Shown: one piece after another, positions 23,494-32,466 of the stretch
Numbering within the stretch: the stretch's first letter is position 1
How the letters are laid out: every line of letters starts with the position of its first letter
NCBI RefSeq assembly: GCF_025399195.1
Contig: NW_026252183.1
Span: forward strand, 1 to 44,463
Direction: 5' to 3'
Source: Umbelopsis ramanniana AG
Taxonomy: Eukaryota; Mucoromycota; Umbelopsidomycetes; Umbelopsidales; Umbelopsidaceae
Length of the DNA stretch: 44,463 nucleotides
Position numbers and translations under genes: made by a program
Notes under the pieces: model-generated
What the model was told of the DNA's origin: nothing
What the model saw: the letters and a program-made list of their open reading frames with translations, nothing else
The model's database searches: none

Positions 23494-23814
23494 TTATCGT
23501 TTCGGGTAGGAGCGGGGAAGGTTGATAAAGAAGTAGGTGCATGGAACATCCTGACGGCAGCGGATAGGTACAATCGGGTTCTCGTTATATTGCGTACCGT
23601 CACACATGAGGTTGTGTCTGAATGGGTCAATTTCTGTCGAAGCTCTCACACCTGTACACCGGAGGTTTCTGATTGTGTGATCCTTCGGCTTTTTGCTAAT
23701 GTCACATACTTTTGCGCCGCGATATGGAAAGCCACACCACCTGTATTGATCAGGCACGCCCAACCGATATTTGTGTCGCTTGAATCGGCTTTACTGGAGA
23801 TAGCAAATATACAT
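23494..23814 (-). CDS. Possible small cysteine-rich protein, last exon plus uncertain first exon
   Basis: An open frame ending at 23494 encodes six evenly spaced Cys (RWCGFPYRGAKVC, LRC, LMCDG, IRC, VPC) and ends LPRSYPKR, composition more like a secreted cysteine-rich protein than like random sequence. The frame has no ATG of its own and is closed upstream by a stop at 23791-23793. A good 54-nt intron (GTAAAG at 23794 to ACAG at 23741, with a CTGAT branch-like site) would join it in phase to an ATG at 23814, giving 88 residues, but the resulting N-terminus is too short for a signal peptide. A further upstream exon, or a dead gene, is equally possible. No family recognised. Confidence 0.3.
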
Positions 23815-24558
23815 TGATATTATGATGCCAGTGGTTCATGAGATATAAGTATACTCTGTTATTATTGATGGAACTGAATGTGATACTAGGAATGGAGAAT
23901 TACACGATAGGTTTATATTATTGAAATAATGAAGGTCAGTGCCAACACTCTACTATTGAAGAAGTATGCCAAGGTGTAAAAACATTTTCTTTTCGTTTAC
24001 TATCACACGCCAGGTAACTGCAAGATATTAACCGTATGGATGAGTGAGGTTCTGAAAAGCACGTGCGATTAAAATAAATAGGAGTTTGGTAAAGCTGTAC
24101 AAAACATTGACTGTATAGCCTCCAGCTGCTTTGCTTGCCTTCTCTGAAAATCTCAAAATATTACTTAACAATAGGCTTTTGTGTGCTTTTATGTCATAAG
24201 TGCTGTTTCCAATGTCAAGTTGCAAGTGTACCTTGATGATCACTCTTGATTGCGCTTAATCCAAAGCGTTCTAAAAACACCAGCATTTACTTCAAAACTG
24301 TAATCTTTAACAATCTTACGCAGATGGCTAAATTCTACATCCTCGCTCAAAAAGGGTCCACTTGAAATTTTTATAGATAAGCCATGTTAGAAGTGCGAAT
24401 ATCTGGATTCGCGAGTCAATGCCTAGTATTAGCCTCTAACCTCCTGAAGAGAGTGAGGCACATTCGCATATAGTTTGTTTAGCTAAAGCCTTCACATTTA
24501 CCAGTACCAGTGCAAAATACTGGGCATAGTTTATTTTCTTTCCCTGGTTCTATTTCTC

Positions 24559-25258
24559 CTAATGGCATGCTTTGCCCAACGCTCGAAGTCTCCAGTAATT
24601 ATATGGAAGAGGAACAATATAGCCTGCTGCAGCGCTGGCTGCTGCTGCTAACCAGAACTTCGGATCTTGCAACATAACCTGACCACCAGTCAAGTGCCAG
24701 TCTACCACATTTTCTGCCGTTTCCATAGCCAGCATGGAGACAAAGCTCATGCCCATGGCCGTTTTAAAAGCTGCGGTATAAGGAACCTTCATTGAGCGTT
24801 GTAATAGCACAGTCTCAAGAGCAAGGGACGTTGTAATTCCCGCAACCTACATGACTCTATTGTTAGATAAATCATTTCCAAACATGATACAAGCTCTGAA
24901 CCTTACCATCGACATAGCTGTACAGGTTAAAGCCGGCATACTCGGATAAGCAGACTGCAAGTACCACATAGTACTGAAGTCACCTGCTGTACAGCCCACT
25001 AAGCATCTACATCAACCAATTAATGCGATTGAGGCAATACCATTGATATCCGAATTTGACAACCCACCTCAGAGTATTAATTCTTGTCCTTTGCCAGGTG
25101 GTTTTATCCGACCAAAAGTCGAGCGTGACCATACTTGGCTTTGCCGCCTTACAGCTCTTGCTAGACTTTTCTGCATGACAGCTGGAAGTGAAGACTCTTT
25201 TTGGGGTTAATAGTAACAGGGTTGAAGATTTTTTGCATGTATGGAATATGTGGTACAT
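24559..25258 (-). CDS. DUF4396-domain membrane protein
   Basis: Exons 25258-25068, 25006-24907 and 24846-24559 (introns of 61 and 60 nt) give 192 residues. After a 45-residue N-terminus with Lys/Cys-rich SSCHAEKSSKSCKAAK comes a complete DUF4396 domain: DFWSDKTTW, NTLRCLVGCTAGDFSTMW (created by the first splice), AGITTSLALETVLLQ, KTAMGMSFVSMLAMETAENVVD, and the end signature VPLPYNYWRLRALGKACH. Four hydrophobic helices are visible. The family is widespread in bacteria and fungi; its function is unknown, and bacterial members are sometimes annotated next to copper-handling proteins. The paired Cys/His/Met (GMSF, AME) could bind metal, which is inference. The first ATG of the open frame is at 25258. 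Confidence 0.85.
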
Positions 25259-27230
25259 AGCGGACAGCTGAGGACAAAGCGTGCCGCTGCGGTTGTTTTT
25301 ATTGTGGTTATGAGAGAAAAACAAGCAAATTGTGCCGACATGGGAATGGAAACTCCGGCGAGCTTAATGGGTCGGCATTGGAAAATTCACCATCCCTAGG
25401 TGCTTCAGCGTCCTCAGTTACAATGACAAAATGCGTTCACAATTCCTTTGCGAGAGCATCATTAATCCATATCTCGAATGGCAAAATGAGGAGGCATGGT
25501 AAATATTTTTCACTTATCCGCATTTTACAAATTCGTTCGACATTGCGACTCTGCAACAGATCGTGGCTGCAGGTTAACTTTACAAGCTGTCCATAGACCT
25601 TTCTCTTTAACCAACCTAGTCTTGTCATTGGGATGGTGAAAGTATGTAAATAGCCCGCCAAATACCGACAAGCAATGCAATCATGCAGAATATGGTGTAA
25701 GCAACCAGGGCGCAAATTGTGAAGACTTCCAGATGAGAAAGTGCTCAAGGTAGCCGCCTCATGTCAAATACTAAAATTGACATACGTGTAGCTTGCAGTG
25801 TCTCTCGATTTGAAACGAACTACCTGCGACGACTAAGGTACATTTCGTAAAGCTCTTCGGAATTCGAATCATCAACAAATCGATGTTTTGTAACTACATT
25901 TCGTATTGCTGTTAGGATTCTCAACTACTGACAAGCCGGTGTACAGCACAGACATCTACAGAAGGGTACCAGGTGTTATGGAAAAGTGATGACACGGCCA
26001 AAGCAACATCAGCTCAACGATGCTGCGCGGTTAGTTATGCCCTAAACCGTTCACTACCATCTGCATCTTTACCCCGCTCTATCAGAGCGAATTACGCTGC
26101 GATAACCTTTGGCAGCCGTTGAAACAGCGCCACTTCCAACTTGTATACTATTATTTATACCTTCAGTGCAGGAAACCAACAGTTTCTAAGATTCTCTCCA
26201 TTTCATACATTCAGTTTTGCCTGACGTTTATACCACTTTTTAAAAAAAAAAATTTAGAACAAAATCTCATACCATCGTTCAGAAAGTATAAGGACGTATC
26301 TATATATCCGTGTTCATCCATTTAAGTGTATGAAGTCGGTAATGAAACCAGAGGAGACGACAATTTGGAAAGCTTAAGGCAAATTACCGACCACCGGAGC
26401 ACTTAAAAGCGCACTAGGTTTAGCGGAAACAAATGAAAGTGGCCTGGGGTTGGAGGTCAATGTGTACGCCGAATGCGCGGTGTATCCGCCACGTATTTAC
26501 TTTCCAGCAGTTCTTGATTTGACTTTATCAAGATGGATATCACGCATGCGGCGATGATTTTTTATGCATCGATCATAATACAGCACAATGCACTTTTGGG
26601 AATTATAAAACTATCATTTTTCGTTGCGATATCATATCTTATCGATACTACTTTGCCACCAGGCAAACAAATGTCAAATATGGTAACCTTTATATTCGGG
26701 TCTTGCTGCGGTGCAGGGAATTGCAATGGCATATTATCATTGACGCACTTTGAGTAAATGACAAACACCGATAATCACCAAATTGGTATGATCCCTACCT
26801 ATAATGAAACGGGCATGTCAAGAAGCTGGCCGCAGCAATGAGAGCCGGTGCGGCGGGGAAAAAAATTCTTTGGCAGTCAAAAAACGACACATTTCCCATA
26901 TTGACGCTGCGGAACGTGTTCCACCCAAAAATAGGAAACGCATGCCCAGCGTTATAACCGCTCGAAGCTATTGTCCTCCAACAATCAGCATACATCTTTA
27001 GATAGATACGTTCAGGCAAGATTAACTACCTAAAGGAATGCACATGTGACACTCCTGTTAACAGTTTGACCAACCGTGAGCTTGTGAGACCAGGGCACGG
27101 CAGTTGACGTAAAATGTGTTGTCGTCACTTCACGACCGCAGTCGAGGACGATCAAAGCGCGCGCATGGTGGATCACTTGCTGAGTAAGAAATTTCATGAC
27201 CTGGACGGCGCGACGGAAGTGTTCAAAAAG

Positions 27231-27238
27231 TATATAAG
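27231..27238 (+). promoter_or_regulatory. TATA box upstream of a 57-residue ORF
   Basis: TATATAAG lies 67 nt before the ATG at 27298, the same geometry as the recognised genes here. It is the main reason for listing the small ORF. Confidence 0.4.
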
Positions 27239-27297
27239 TCTACATCTATCGAAGTGATGAAGATCTTATAGCAATCATAGTACACTTTTCTCAAAGC

Positions 27298-27471
27298 ATG
27301 AAATTCTTCAAGAAAGGAATCAAGGTCGATCCCAACTCAAAGCAAGCCAAGTCCAACGAGACGAAGCAAAGCATCAAAAGCAATAGCTCAAGTTCAAGCA
27401 AATCATCTAAAGGCAAGATTCTGATAACTCCCTTCAGCACGCCTCTTACAATGGGAATGTCCAGGATGTAA
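27298..27471 (+). CDS. Possible small basic Ser/Lys-rich protein
   Basis: 57 residues starting MKFFKKGIKVDPNSKQAK and ending TMGMSRM. Very basic and polar with a run of Ser and Lys in the middle; no signal peptide, no membrane segment, no recognised family. Support is contextual: a TATA box at 27231-27238, the first ATG after it, and a codon mix with many AAG/TCA/AGC unlike the flanking DNA. A GTAAAG just before the stop could be a donor, adding only a few residues. An alternative 47-residue frame (27114-27257) overlaps the TATA box, and both could be chance. Confidence 0.35.
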   Translation: MKFFKKGIKVDPNSKQAKSNETKQSIKSNSSSSSKSSKGKILITPFSTPLTMGMSRM

Positions 27472-27660
27472 AGAAGTTCCTCCAACACCACTACAACTTC
27501 AAACATGTTTAGTATGAATGGCTGATTCCATGGATTCAACACTGTCCTGATATCCATTACACCCTAACACGTACCAAAATATACCATCCACTGAATCTGT
27601 AGATATGATACATACCATTGTCATTGGCATTTGCTTTTGTTTTTTTTTTACACTTTTTAT

Positions 27661-27936
27661 TTACATTATTATTCTACATAAACGAATATACATCTTTTGA
27701 TACAATAAGACAAAAATCTGCATGTCTAACTTGAGCCTCGTCATAACTGTTTTCTTGGAACCCACTGTGAAAGTACCATACTTGCAACAGTACAAAGCCC
27801 TATTACCACATTTTCTCTGAAGAGTGCGCAGCAGAGAAGTAATATACATTGATCCCACCATTGCGAACACCACAACACCAACTACCATTGCTAAGATACT
27901 ACAGCTGAATCCTTGACCCGCCACATCATGATCCAT
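27661..27936 (-). CDS. Possible small single-span membrane protein
   Basis: 91 residues from the ATG at 27936 (MDHDVAGQGF). A strong hydrophobic segment (CSILAMVVGVVVFAMVGSMY) at about 12-31 is followed by a basic, Cys-containing stretch (QRKCGNRALYCCKYG), giving a plausible type III or tail-in topology. The stop codon merges with a canonical AATAAA (TAAATAAAAAG), which would serve as a poly(A) signal. No family recognised. It lies 3' of the Zn2Cys6 gene in the same orientation, and it may be non-coding. Confidence 0.28.
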   Translation of the reverse strand: MDHDVAGQGFSCSILAMVVGVVVFAMVGSMYITSLLRTLQRKCGNRALYCCKYGTFTVGSKKTVMTRLKLDMQIFVLLYQKMYIRLCRIIM

Positions 27937-28176
27937 ATTGGTTGGTTTGTGGGTGCTAATCTGATGAGTCACTGACACGTTATCAATTTCAACTGGTGAC
28001 CAATATATGCTGAATGATCAGGCGATGGAGACAGCAATAGCCGCAGCTTCACAAAAGCCATATTCGCCTTCATACTAGCCAATCCATCAAACTTGACCTA
28101 CATACAACAACGAGTGTTGAACATTTCTGCTCATGAGCGTTGGAAGTTGCCGTGCACTTCATGGGTATGTGATTGC

Positions 28177-29853
28177 TCATTCTCGTGACGGCGTGGGATA
28201 GCCGCCATTCTCAAATATCAAATCGTCCATTTGGGAGGCGCCTCGTAACAGCTCTTGTAACCACTCTTGGTTTCCAAGTATCGGGTCTGCAGCCGTAGGA
28301 GCTGACTCCAGAGTCAATGGTCTGTTGACAACAGGGAGAATTGGTTTGCCTATAACCTCTCGAGCGTATTGCGCAACTTGCAACCTTACGACATTTGCAA
28401 TGGGCCATGTCTCTCCAATTTGTCGGAGAGTACTGATAGCGAGCTGAATTTGCTCCTTCAACATTTGGGCCACAAAAGTTTCATTTTCTTCCTTATAGGC
28501 CGGCAACTGCACCGCTGTCGCAAAAGCGATGGCACACGCAAAGCACGGTGTATGCGTCTTAGTAGACTGCCCAGCAGACATGAGGCGAGTCAATCTAGAT
28601 GCGGCTTTGATGGCGGCTGCTTTATGACTTGCTGTATTTTCATCGACTTTTCTTGCTCTATCAGTCCAACAACTCGTTTTGAAGTGCTGTATACTTTGCA
28701 TTCCTGATCTGGGAAGATGAAGGCAAATGCTACCAAGGCTTATAAGCATATGCGCACAAAAAAGAACCTCATCGGTTTTACCGGAGCGAGAGATAACGTC
28801 CCTTTTGGGAACAGGTAAGTCCATCCAAAAATTTGCAATAGAGATCTCGGCTGCGTCAACCTGTGACTGAGTGGCCCAAGGGTCACCACTTAAATCGATG
28901 ATGTTAGTCATAATGCGGACCGCTTCAACCTTGTATGCGAATGACGACCAGGAAAAGCTTCCCTCCACCAGAAAGCGATGTTGCATATCTTGCAGAGTCT
29001 TTGTTGGTGAAGTTTGGCCATTGTTGTATTCCTCACAGTGGCAGGGCAATGGCAAGTTCCATGCGATGTCCACTTTCAACCCAAAAGGCATGATCAACGA
29101 AGCAATGCCGACTATTGTATAAAGTTCCCACCACGTACGCCTATAGCTCTCCCTGAGCAGCGCTTGCTCACCTAGCCCGTAATTTACATCGTTGAGACCG
29201 ATCTTTTTCGCAACATCGAGGGCCTGTGTCAGCATAATTCCTCCGGCTTCTCTTTCCAACCGAGCAAAAGAAGTTATTGCTAGAATGAGAAGAGCTTGAA
29301 CTTTGAATGCATCATCTGGTGCATCTGAAGTGAGAATTTCCATGACTACATTGAGATATGGCTCTGGATTCTTTGAAGTGAAGTGGCAGCCGACGGCTTG
29401 CATTGCTTTTTTCAGATGTTTGGGGATTATGCCATGATGCTGTAAATAGATACGTGGCGGTATTATAATGGTATGAGCTGGATGAAAGAACTGATAGTAT
29501 AAGTCGATCAAATATGTGCTGTCATCATCGTCGCTGAATTCTCGATCAACTGAAATTGTATCGTCTGTTGATGATAACGAAGCCGTAGAAAGTGGTACTG
29601 ATAAGTTTTGAAGCAGATCGAACGAAAAATCAGAGCCGCCACTTGTTGCCGTATGATCTCTTGGGGGCTGTTCAAGGTGTTTTCTTTTTGGACCTCGATA
29701 GCCTCGCCGGGATTCCACGTAGACGCAATCGCTACCTGTCGAAGTACACCGTGTGCATATCGGAATCCGACCATCGCATTTGACATGTTTGTTCCGACAA
29801 GCGAGACATGCCTTCGGGCTCGGCTTCATGACATTGGAGTCTGTTGAACCCAT
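28177..29853 (-). CDS. Zn(II)2Cys6 fungal transcription factor, probable regulator of the adjacent sulfur cluster
   Basis: A single exon of 558 residues. The binuclear zinc cluster is near the N-terminus: Cys16, 19, 26, 33, 36 and 43 (CX2CX6CX6CX2CX6C, in CLACRNKHVKCDG), followed by a basic linker RRGYRGPKRKH. Residues about 100-520 form the helical fungal-specific middle homology region (YLIDLYYQFFHPAH, RRTWWELYTIVGIASLIMP). Such proteins bind CGG half-sites, usually as dimers. It is divergent from the YeeE/YedE gene with 146 bp between start codons. That interval holds a CGG-N10-CCG pair and the TCGGGGACC element repeated before the neighbouring genes. The regulator role is inferred from position and sites; no ligand-sensing motif is visible. 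Single-exon, Ascomycota-like architecture. Confidence 0.9.
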   Translation of the reverse strand: MGSTDSNVMKPSPKACLACRNKHVKCDGRIPICTRCTSTGSDCVYVESRRGYRGPKRKHLEQPPRDHTATSGGSDFSFDLLQNLSVPLSTASLSSTDDTISVDREFSDDDDSTYLIDLYYQFFHPAHTIIIPPRIYLQHHGIIPKHLKKAMQAVGCHFTSKNPEPYLNVVMEILTSDAPDDAFKVQALLILAITSFARLEREAGGIMLTQALDVAKKIGLNDVNYGLGEQALLRESYRRTWWELYTIVGIASLIMPFGLKVDIAWNLPLPCHCEEYNNGQTSPTKTLQDMQHRFLVEGSFSWSSFAYKVEAVRIMTNIIDLSGDPWATQSQVDAAEISIANFWMDLPVPKRDVISRSGKTDEVLFCAHMLISLGSICLHLPRSGMQSIQHFKTSCWTDRARKVDENTASHKAAAIKAASRLTRLMSAGQSTKTHTPCFACAIAFATAVQLPAYKEENETFVAQMLKEQIQLAISTLRQIGETWPIANVVRLQVAQYAREVIGKPILPVVNRPLTLESAPTAADPILGNQEWLQELLRGASQMDDLIFENGGYPTPSRE

Positions 29854-29900
29854 ACAAAACGTGCTACTTGAAATACTTGAGAGACCAACTTTTTCAAACC

Positions 29901-29909
29901 TCGGGGACC
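29901..29909 (+). promoter_or_regulatory. Cluster element copy 1 (TCGGGGACC), YeeE/YedE and regulator promoter
   Basis: TCGGGGACC lies 99 bp before the YeeE/YedE ATG and 48 bp before the divergent regulator ATG. The 11-mer CTCGGGGACCA (29900-29910) recurs exactly at 33556-33566. It overlaps the CGG of a CGG-N10-CCG pair. Confidence 0.55.
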
Positions 29910-29917
29910 AGAGACCG
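29902..29917. promoter_or_regulatory. CGG-N10-CCG inverted half-sites
   Basis: CGG at 29902-29904 and CCG at 29915-29917, the spacing used by Put3-type Zn2Cys6 dimers. An identically spaced pair is at 31179-31194. Candidate operator of the divergent regulator. Confidence 0.45.
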
Positions 29918-29925
29918 TGACGTCA
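29918..29925. promoter_or_regulatory. CRE-like palindrome TGACGTCA
   Basis: A perfect ATF/CREB-type bZIP site directly abuts the CGG-N10-CCG pair. It could link the cluster to stress or sulfur/nitrogen bZIP factors. Confidence 0.4.
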
Positions 29926-29999
29926 TATCCCGAAGCCCGAAAAATGGAATACCTGTCAGATAAAAAGGGGTTCATTGTCGGAACTGTGTTTTACAAAGT

Positions 30000-31061
30000 A
30001 TGGATAGCTTAAAATCTACTAGCGCTGGCGTGGTCTTTGGTGCTGCCTTGACTTTATCCCGAGTCTACATACCAACAGTCATCATCAACCAATTGAGACT
30101 CCATGATTTTCATATGTTAGAGGTGTTCCTGACTGCCAGTGCATCTAGCGCGTAAGTTAACTTGACATAAATGATCTGCCAATACGATGATACTCACAGT
30201 AACTCCAGACTCATTATGTTGGGATTTGAGAAGTTCGGCATTGCTAAACGGTCTGTCAGAACCAATTCATCTCTCGGTTGGTTCTCCCGCTACGACGGAA
30301 ACATCATTGGTGGTAGTCTCTTAGGTGTCGGCATGGGCCTAACAGGAGCATGCCCTGGAACTGTGCTTCCTCAGCTTGCTCAGGGAATAGAATCCGCACG
30401 TTCGACCGCCCTAGGTGCAGTACTAGGTGGTGCCATCTACGCAAAATTCGGAAAGTCGCTGGTCTTCAATAGCCGTTTGAGCAAAGACGAGGTTCCAGCT
30501 GACCAAACCAATCATACTATTTCGTCAAAGTTCAACACATCGCCTTCAGCAACTTTGTTGACCTTTGAAGCCCTTGTGGTTACTTCTACTGCATTATCCG
30601 CTTTGTTGTTACCTGGAAAGACTTTTGCAATCTTGCCGACCGTGGTTGGTGGATTGCTCATAGGCGCTGCTCAAGTAGCCTCGATCTCCTTGACATCAAG
30701 CCCTCTAGGTGTTTCAAACGCCTACCAACAACTTGGCAGCTATCTTTGCAGAGTTATTAGGTTTAAGGATGTTCCACAACCACCCTTTCCACCAAAGTCC
30801 ATCCTCTTTGCGCTGGGTATACTGATTGGTAGTGCAGTTTCTGGTCCGCTCTTACCGACACTTGCAAACGCCGGAACTGTACCTATAACACATGTTCAGG
30901 CCATTGTAGGTGGATTTATTCTTATTGTTGGCGCTAGAATAGCAGGTGGTTGCACTTCAGGTCATGGACTGTCTGGCTTGGCAGCCATGTCATTTTCGAG
31001 TCTAATTACTACGGCGTCCATGTTTGGTGCTGGTATTATTACTCAGTTAATTTTAAAGTAG
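30000..31061 (+). CDS. YeeE/YedE (DUF395) family sulfur-compound permease
   Basis: Exons 30000-30151 and 30209-31061 (57-nt intron) give 334 residues. Two homologous halves each carry the family signature: GGSLLGVGMGLTGACPGT with Cys99, and GARIAGGCTSGHGLSG with Cys299. In bacterial TsuA (YeeE) such in-channel Cys residues relay thiosulfate by transient S-H...S contacts. About nine hydrophobic segments are visible, so this is an integral membrane protein, likely moving thiosulfate or a related sulfur species. The splice restores the first helix (AGVVFGAALTLSRVYIPT); an alternative acceptor at 30199 would give an immediate stop. It is followed 239 bp later by a persulfide dioxygenase-like gene, the pairing seen in bacterial sulfide-detoxification operons. 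Bacterial origin by transfer is possible. Confidence 0.9.
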
Positions 31062-31178
31062 ACAGACCTTTAATAAAACAGAGTATCCAGACCTTGCTTT
31101 AATTCGTACATCCTTCGCACATTCGTATGTTGAGCACATCTGAAACCTGCATTTCGGATTTCATTCCCTTGAACCGGT

Positions 31179-31194
31179 CGGCGATGTTCACCCG
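31179..31194. promoter_or_regulatory. CGG-N10-CCG inverted half-sites, persulfide dioxygenase promoter
   Basis: CGG at 31179-31181 and CCG at 31192-31194, 107 bp before the ATG at 31301. Same arrangement as at 29902-29917. Confidence 0.45.
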
Positions 31195-31208
31195 CTTCCA
31201 GTGTATTA

Positions 31209-31217
31209 TCGGGGACA
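31209..31217 (+). promoter_or_regulatory. Cluster element copy 2 (TCGGGGACA)
   Basis: TCGGGGACA lies 92 bp before the ATG of the ETHE1-like gene, in the same orientation as the other copies. Confidence 0.5.
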
Positions 31218-31300
31218 AGCCTGAACCCTCAAATCCGATAAATAGTGATCTTGTTCAAGTGATTTATCATTTTTTTTTAATTAGAATTTTCTCCTCAAGT

Positions 31301-32209
31301 ATGGATCCAATCGTACACTCCCTATATGAACCAGTCACTGGCACCTGGCAGTACGTTGTTGCTGACCCATCAAAGCGAGAAGCTACGATCATTGACCCAG
31401 TTCTTGACTATGACAAAGAAAGTGGTGATATCGACATTAACTCAGCAGACATCCTTCTCAAACTGGTTGAAGACAACAAATACAAAATCTGCTACATCTT
31501 GGAGACACATGCGCACGCTGACCATCTTTCAGCTTCTCGTTACCTCCAAAGCGTCCTAGGACATCGTCAATCTGTTGCGCCTGAGGTTTGTATTGGGCAT
31601 CGCATCGTACAAGTCCAACAGACTTTCGGCACAATGTACTCTATACCGCAAGCAGAACTTGAGAATGCATTTGACCGACTTCTGCAAGACGAGGAAGAAT
31701 TAGTTCTTGGCAATCTCATTATCCGTGTTATTCACTTGCCTGGACATACACCCGACCACGTTGGCTACATCATAGGAAGCAATGTCTTTACGGGCGATTC
31801 CATTTTCAACCCGGATGTTGGTTCAGCTAGATGTGACTTTCCTGGCGGTTCGGCCACAACTCTTTATCAATCTACACGAAGGCTTCTTAGTCTTCCAGAG
31901 TACTACAGGCTGTATACTGGACATGACTACCCACCACCTGATCGTTCTATTAATGTTGCATCAGATGAGTCAACGGCCGTTCCCTTTACAACTGTAGGAA
32001 AGCAGCGGCTTGAAAACAAGCATCTCAAGGCCGGTACCTCCGAAGAAGAGTTTGTGAATTGGAGAAATGAGAGAGACAGTGGCCTCCAAACACCAAAGCT
32101 ACTTGTTCCATCTATCAGGACCAATATTCGAGGCGGCCGTCTGCCACAGTCTAGTGAAGATGGATTTAAAATAGTGAAGGTGCCTGCAAGCGTGGTTAGG
32201 GTACAATGA
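31301..32209 (+). CDS. ETHE1/Blh-like metallo-beta-lactamase-fold persulfide dioxygenase
   Basis: 302 residues from the ATG at 31301 (MDPIVHSLYE). The frame is open further upstream, but that part is non-conserved and contains the promoter elements. The MBL motif THAHADH holds His70, His72, Asp74 and His75. HLPGHTPDH gives His149, GDSIFNPDVG gives Asp166 and TGHDY gives His208. The His70/His149/Asp166 set corresponds to the mononuclear iron ligands of ETHE1. GSARCDFPGGSATTLYQS is typical of the bacterial Blh/ETHE1 group that oxidises glutathione persulfide to sulfite. No rhodanese or DUF442 domain and no mitochondrial presequence is evident, so it is probably cytosolic. Next to a YeeE/YedE permease, it points to detoxification of sulfide or thiosulfate-derived sulfane sulfur. 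Confidence 0.9.
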   Translation: MDPIVHSLYEPVTGTWQYVVADPSKREATIIDPVLDYDKESGDIDINSADILLKLVEDNKYKICYILETHAHADHLSASRYLQSVLGHRQSVAPEVCIGHRIVQVQQTFGTMYSIPQAELENAFDRLLQDEEELVLGNLIIRVIHLPGHTPDHVGYIIGSNVFTGDSIFNPDVGSARCDFPGGSATTLYQSTRRLLSLPEYYRLYTGHDYPPPDRSINVASDESTAVPFTTVGKQRLENKHLKAGTSEEEFVNWRNERDSGLQTPKLLVPSIRTNIRGGRLPQSSEDGFKIVKVPASVVRVQ

Positions 32210-32294
32210 ATACCTTATCTCCGTAACTTTAAATCTTAAAAGAAAATACAACATTGTATTAAATCATCACTTTCTTTAAATAAAGCTTTGAGCT

Positions 32295-32308
32295 ATCTCG
32301 GCCGAGAT
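32295..32308. promoter_or_regulatory. 14-bp palindrome containing CGGCCG
   Basis: ATCTCGGCCGAGAT is its own reverse complement and holds abutting CGG/CCG half-sites. It lies 160-170 bp before the DUF1275 ATG and 86 bp after the dioxygenase stop, so it could be an operator or part of a 3' hairpin. Confidence 0.35.
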
Positions 32309-32373
32309 TTCGCTTCATATTCTTTGATTGACTTGAAAAGTTTCGGCATTCTTGAGTGCTGACAAAAATTTCT

Positions 32374-32382
32374 TCGGTCGCC
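32374..32382 (+). promoter_or_regulatory. Cluster element copy 4, diverged (TCGGTCGCC)
   Basis: TCGGTCGCC matches the cluster element at six of nine positions and lies 93 bp before the DUF1275 ATG, the same place as the other copies. It also forms CGG-N3-CCG at 32375-32383. Confidence 0.35.
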
Positions 32383-32466
32383 GATCATTTATTCACACTG
32401 AGCAGCCCAAAGCTGGATAATTTCTTTAAAAAGGGCCACCACCCAATTGTCCTCGTAACAACGTTG

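Larger units (their letters stand above)
22022..24558. other. Intergenic; one weak cysteine-rich gene candidate inside
   Basis: About 2.5 kb of AT-rich DNA. Apart from the candidate at 23494-23814 no frame shows a family signature. A short hairpin (AGGGTC and GACCCT, 7-nt loop) lies at 23041-23059. Confidence 0.5.
25259..28176. other. Intergenic; two weak small-ORF candidates inside
   Basis: About 2.9 kb without a recognisable conserved gene. Two small frames have better-than-random context and are listed separately (27298-27471 plus, 27661-27936 minus). Others, such as 26533-26757, have nothing to support them. Confidence 0.5.

Noticed and set aside
26533-26757. 74-codon hydrophobic plus-strand frame
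   Set aside because: AT-rich sequence easily yields hydrophobic frames; no promoter, signature or conservation evidence.
27114-27257. 47-codon frame MCCRHFTTAVEDDQS...
   Set aside because: Protein-like composition, but it overlaps the TATA box and cannot be told from chance; kept only as an alternative to the 57-residue ORF.
31127-31300. N-terminal extension of the dioxygenase frame
   Set aside because: The extension covers the promoter elements and is not conserved in ETHE1-like proteins; the ATG at 31301 fits the family start.
32356-32466. Upstream extension of the DUF1275 frame
   Set aside because: No ATG before 32467 and it runs through the promoter element.
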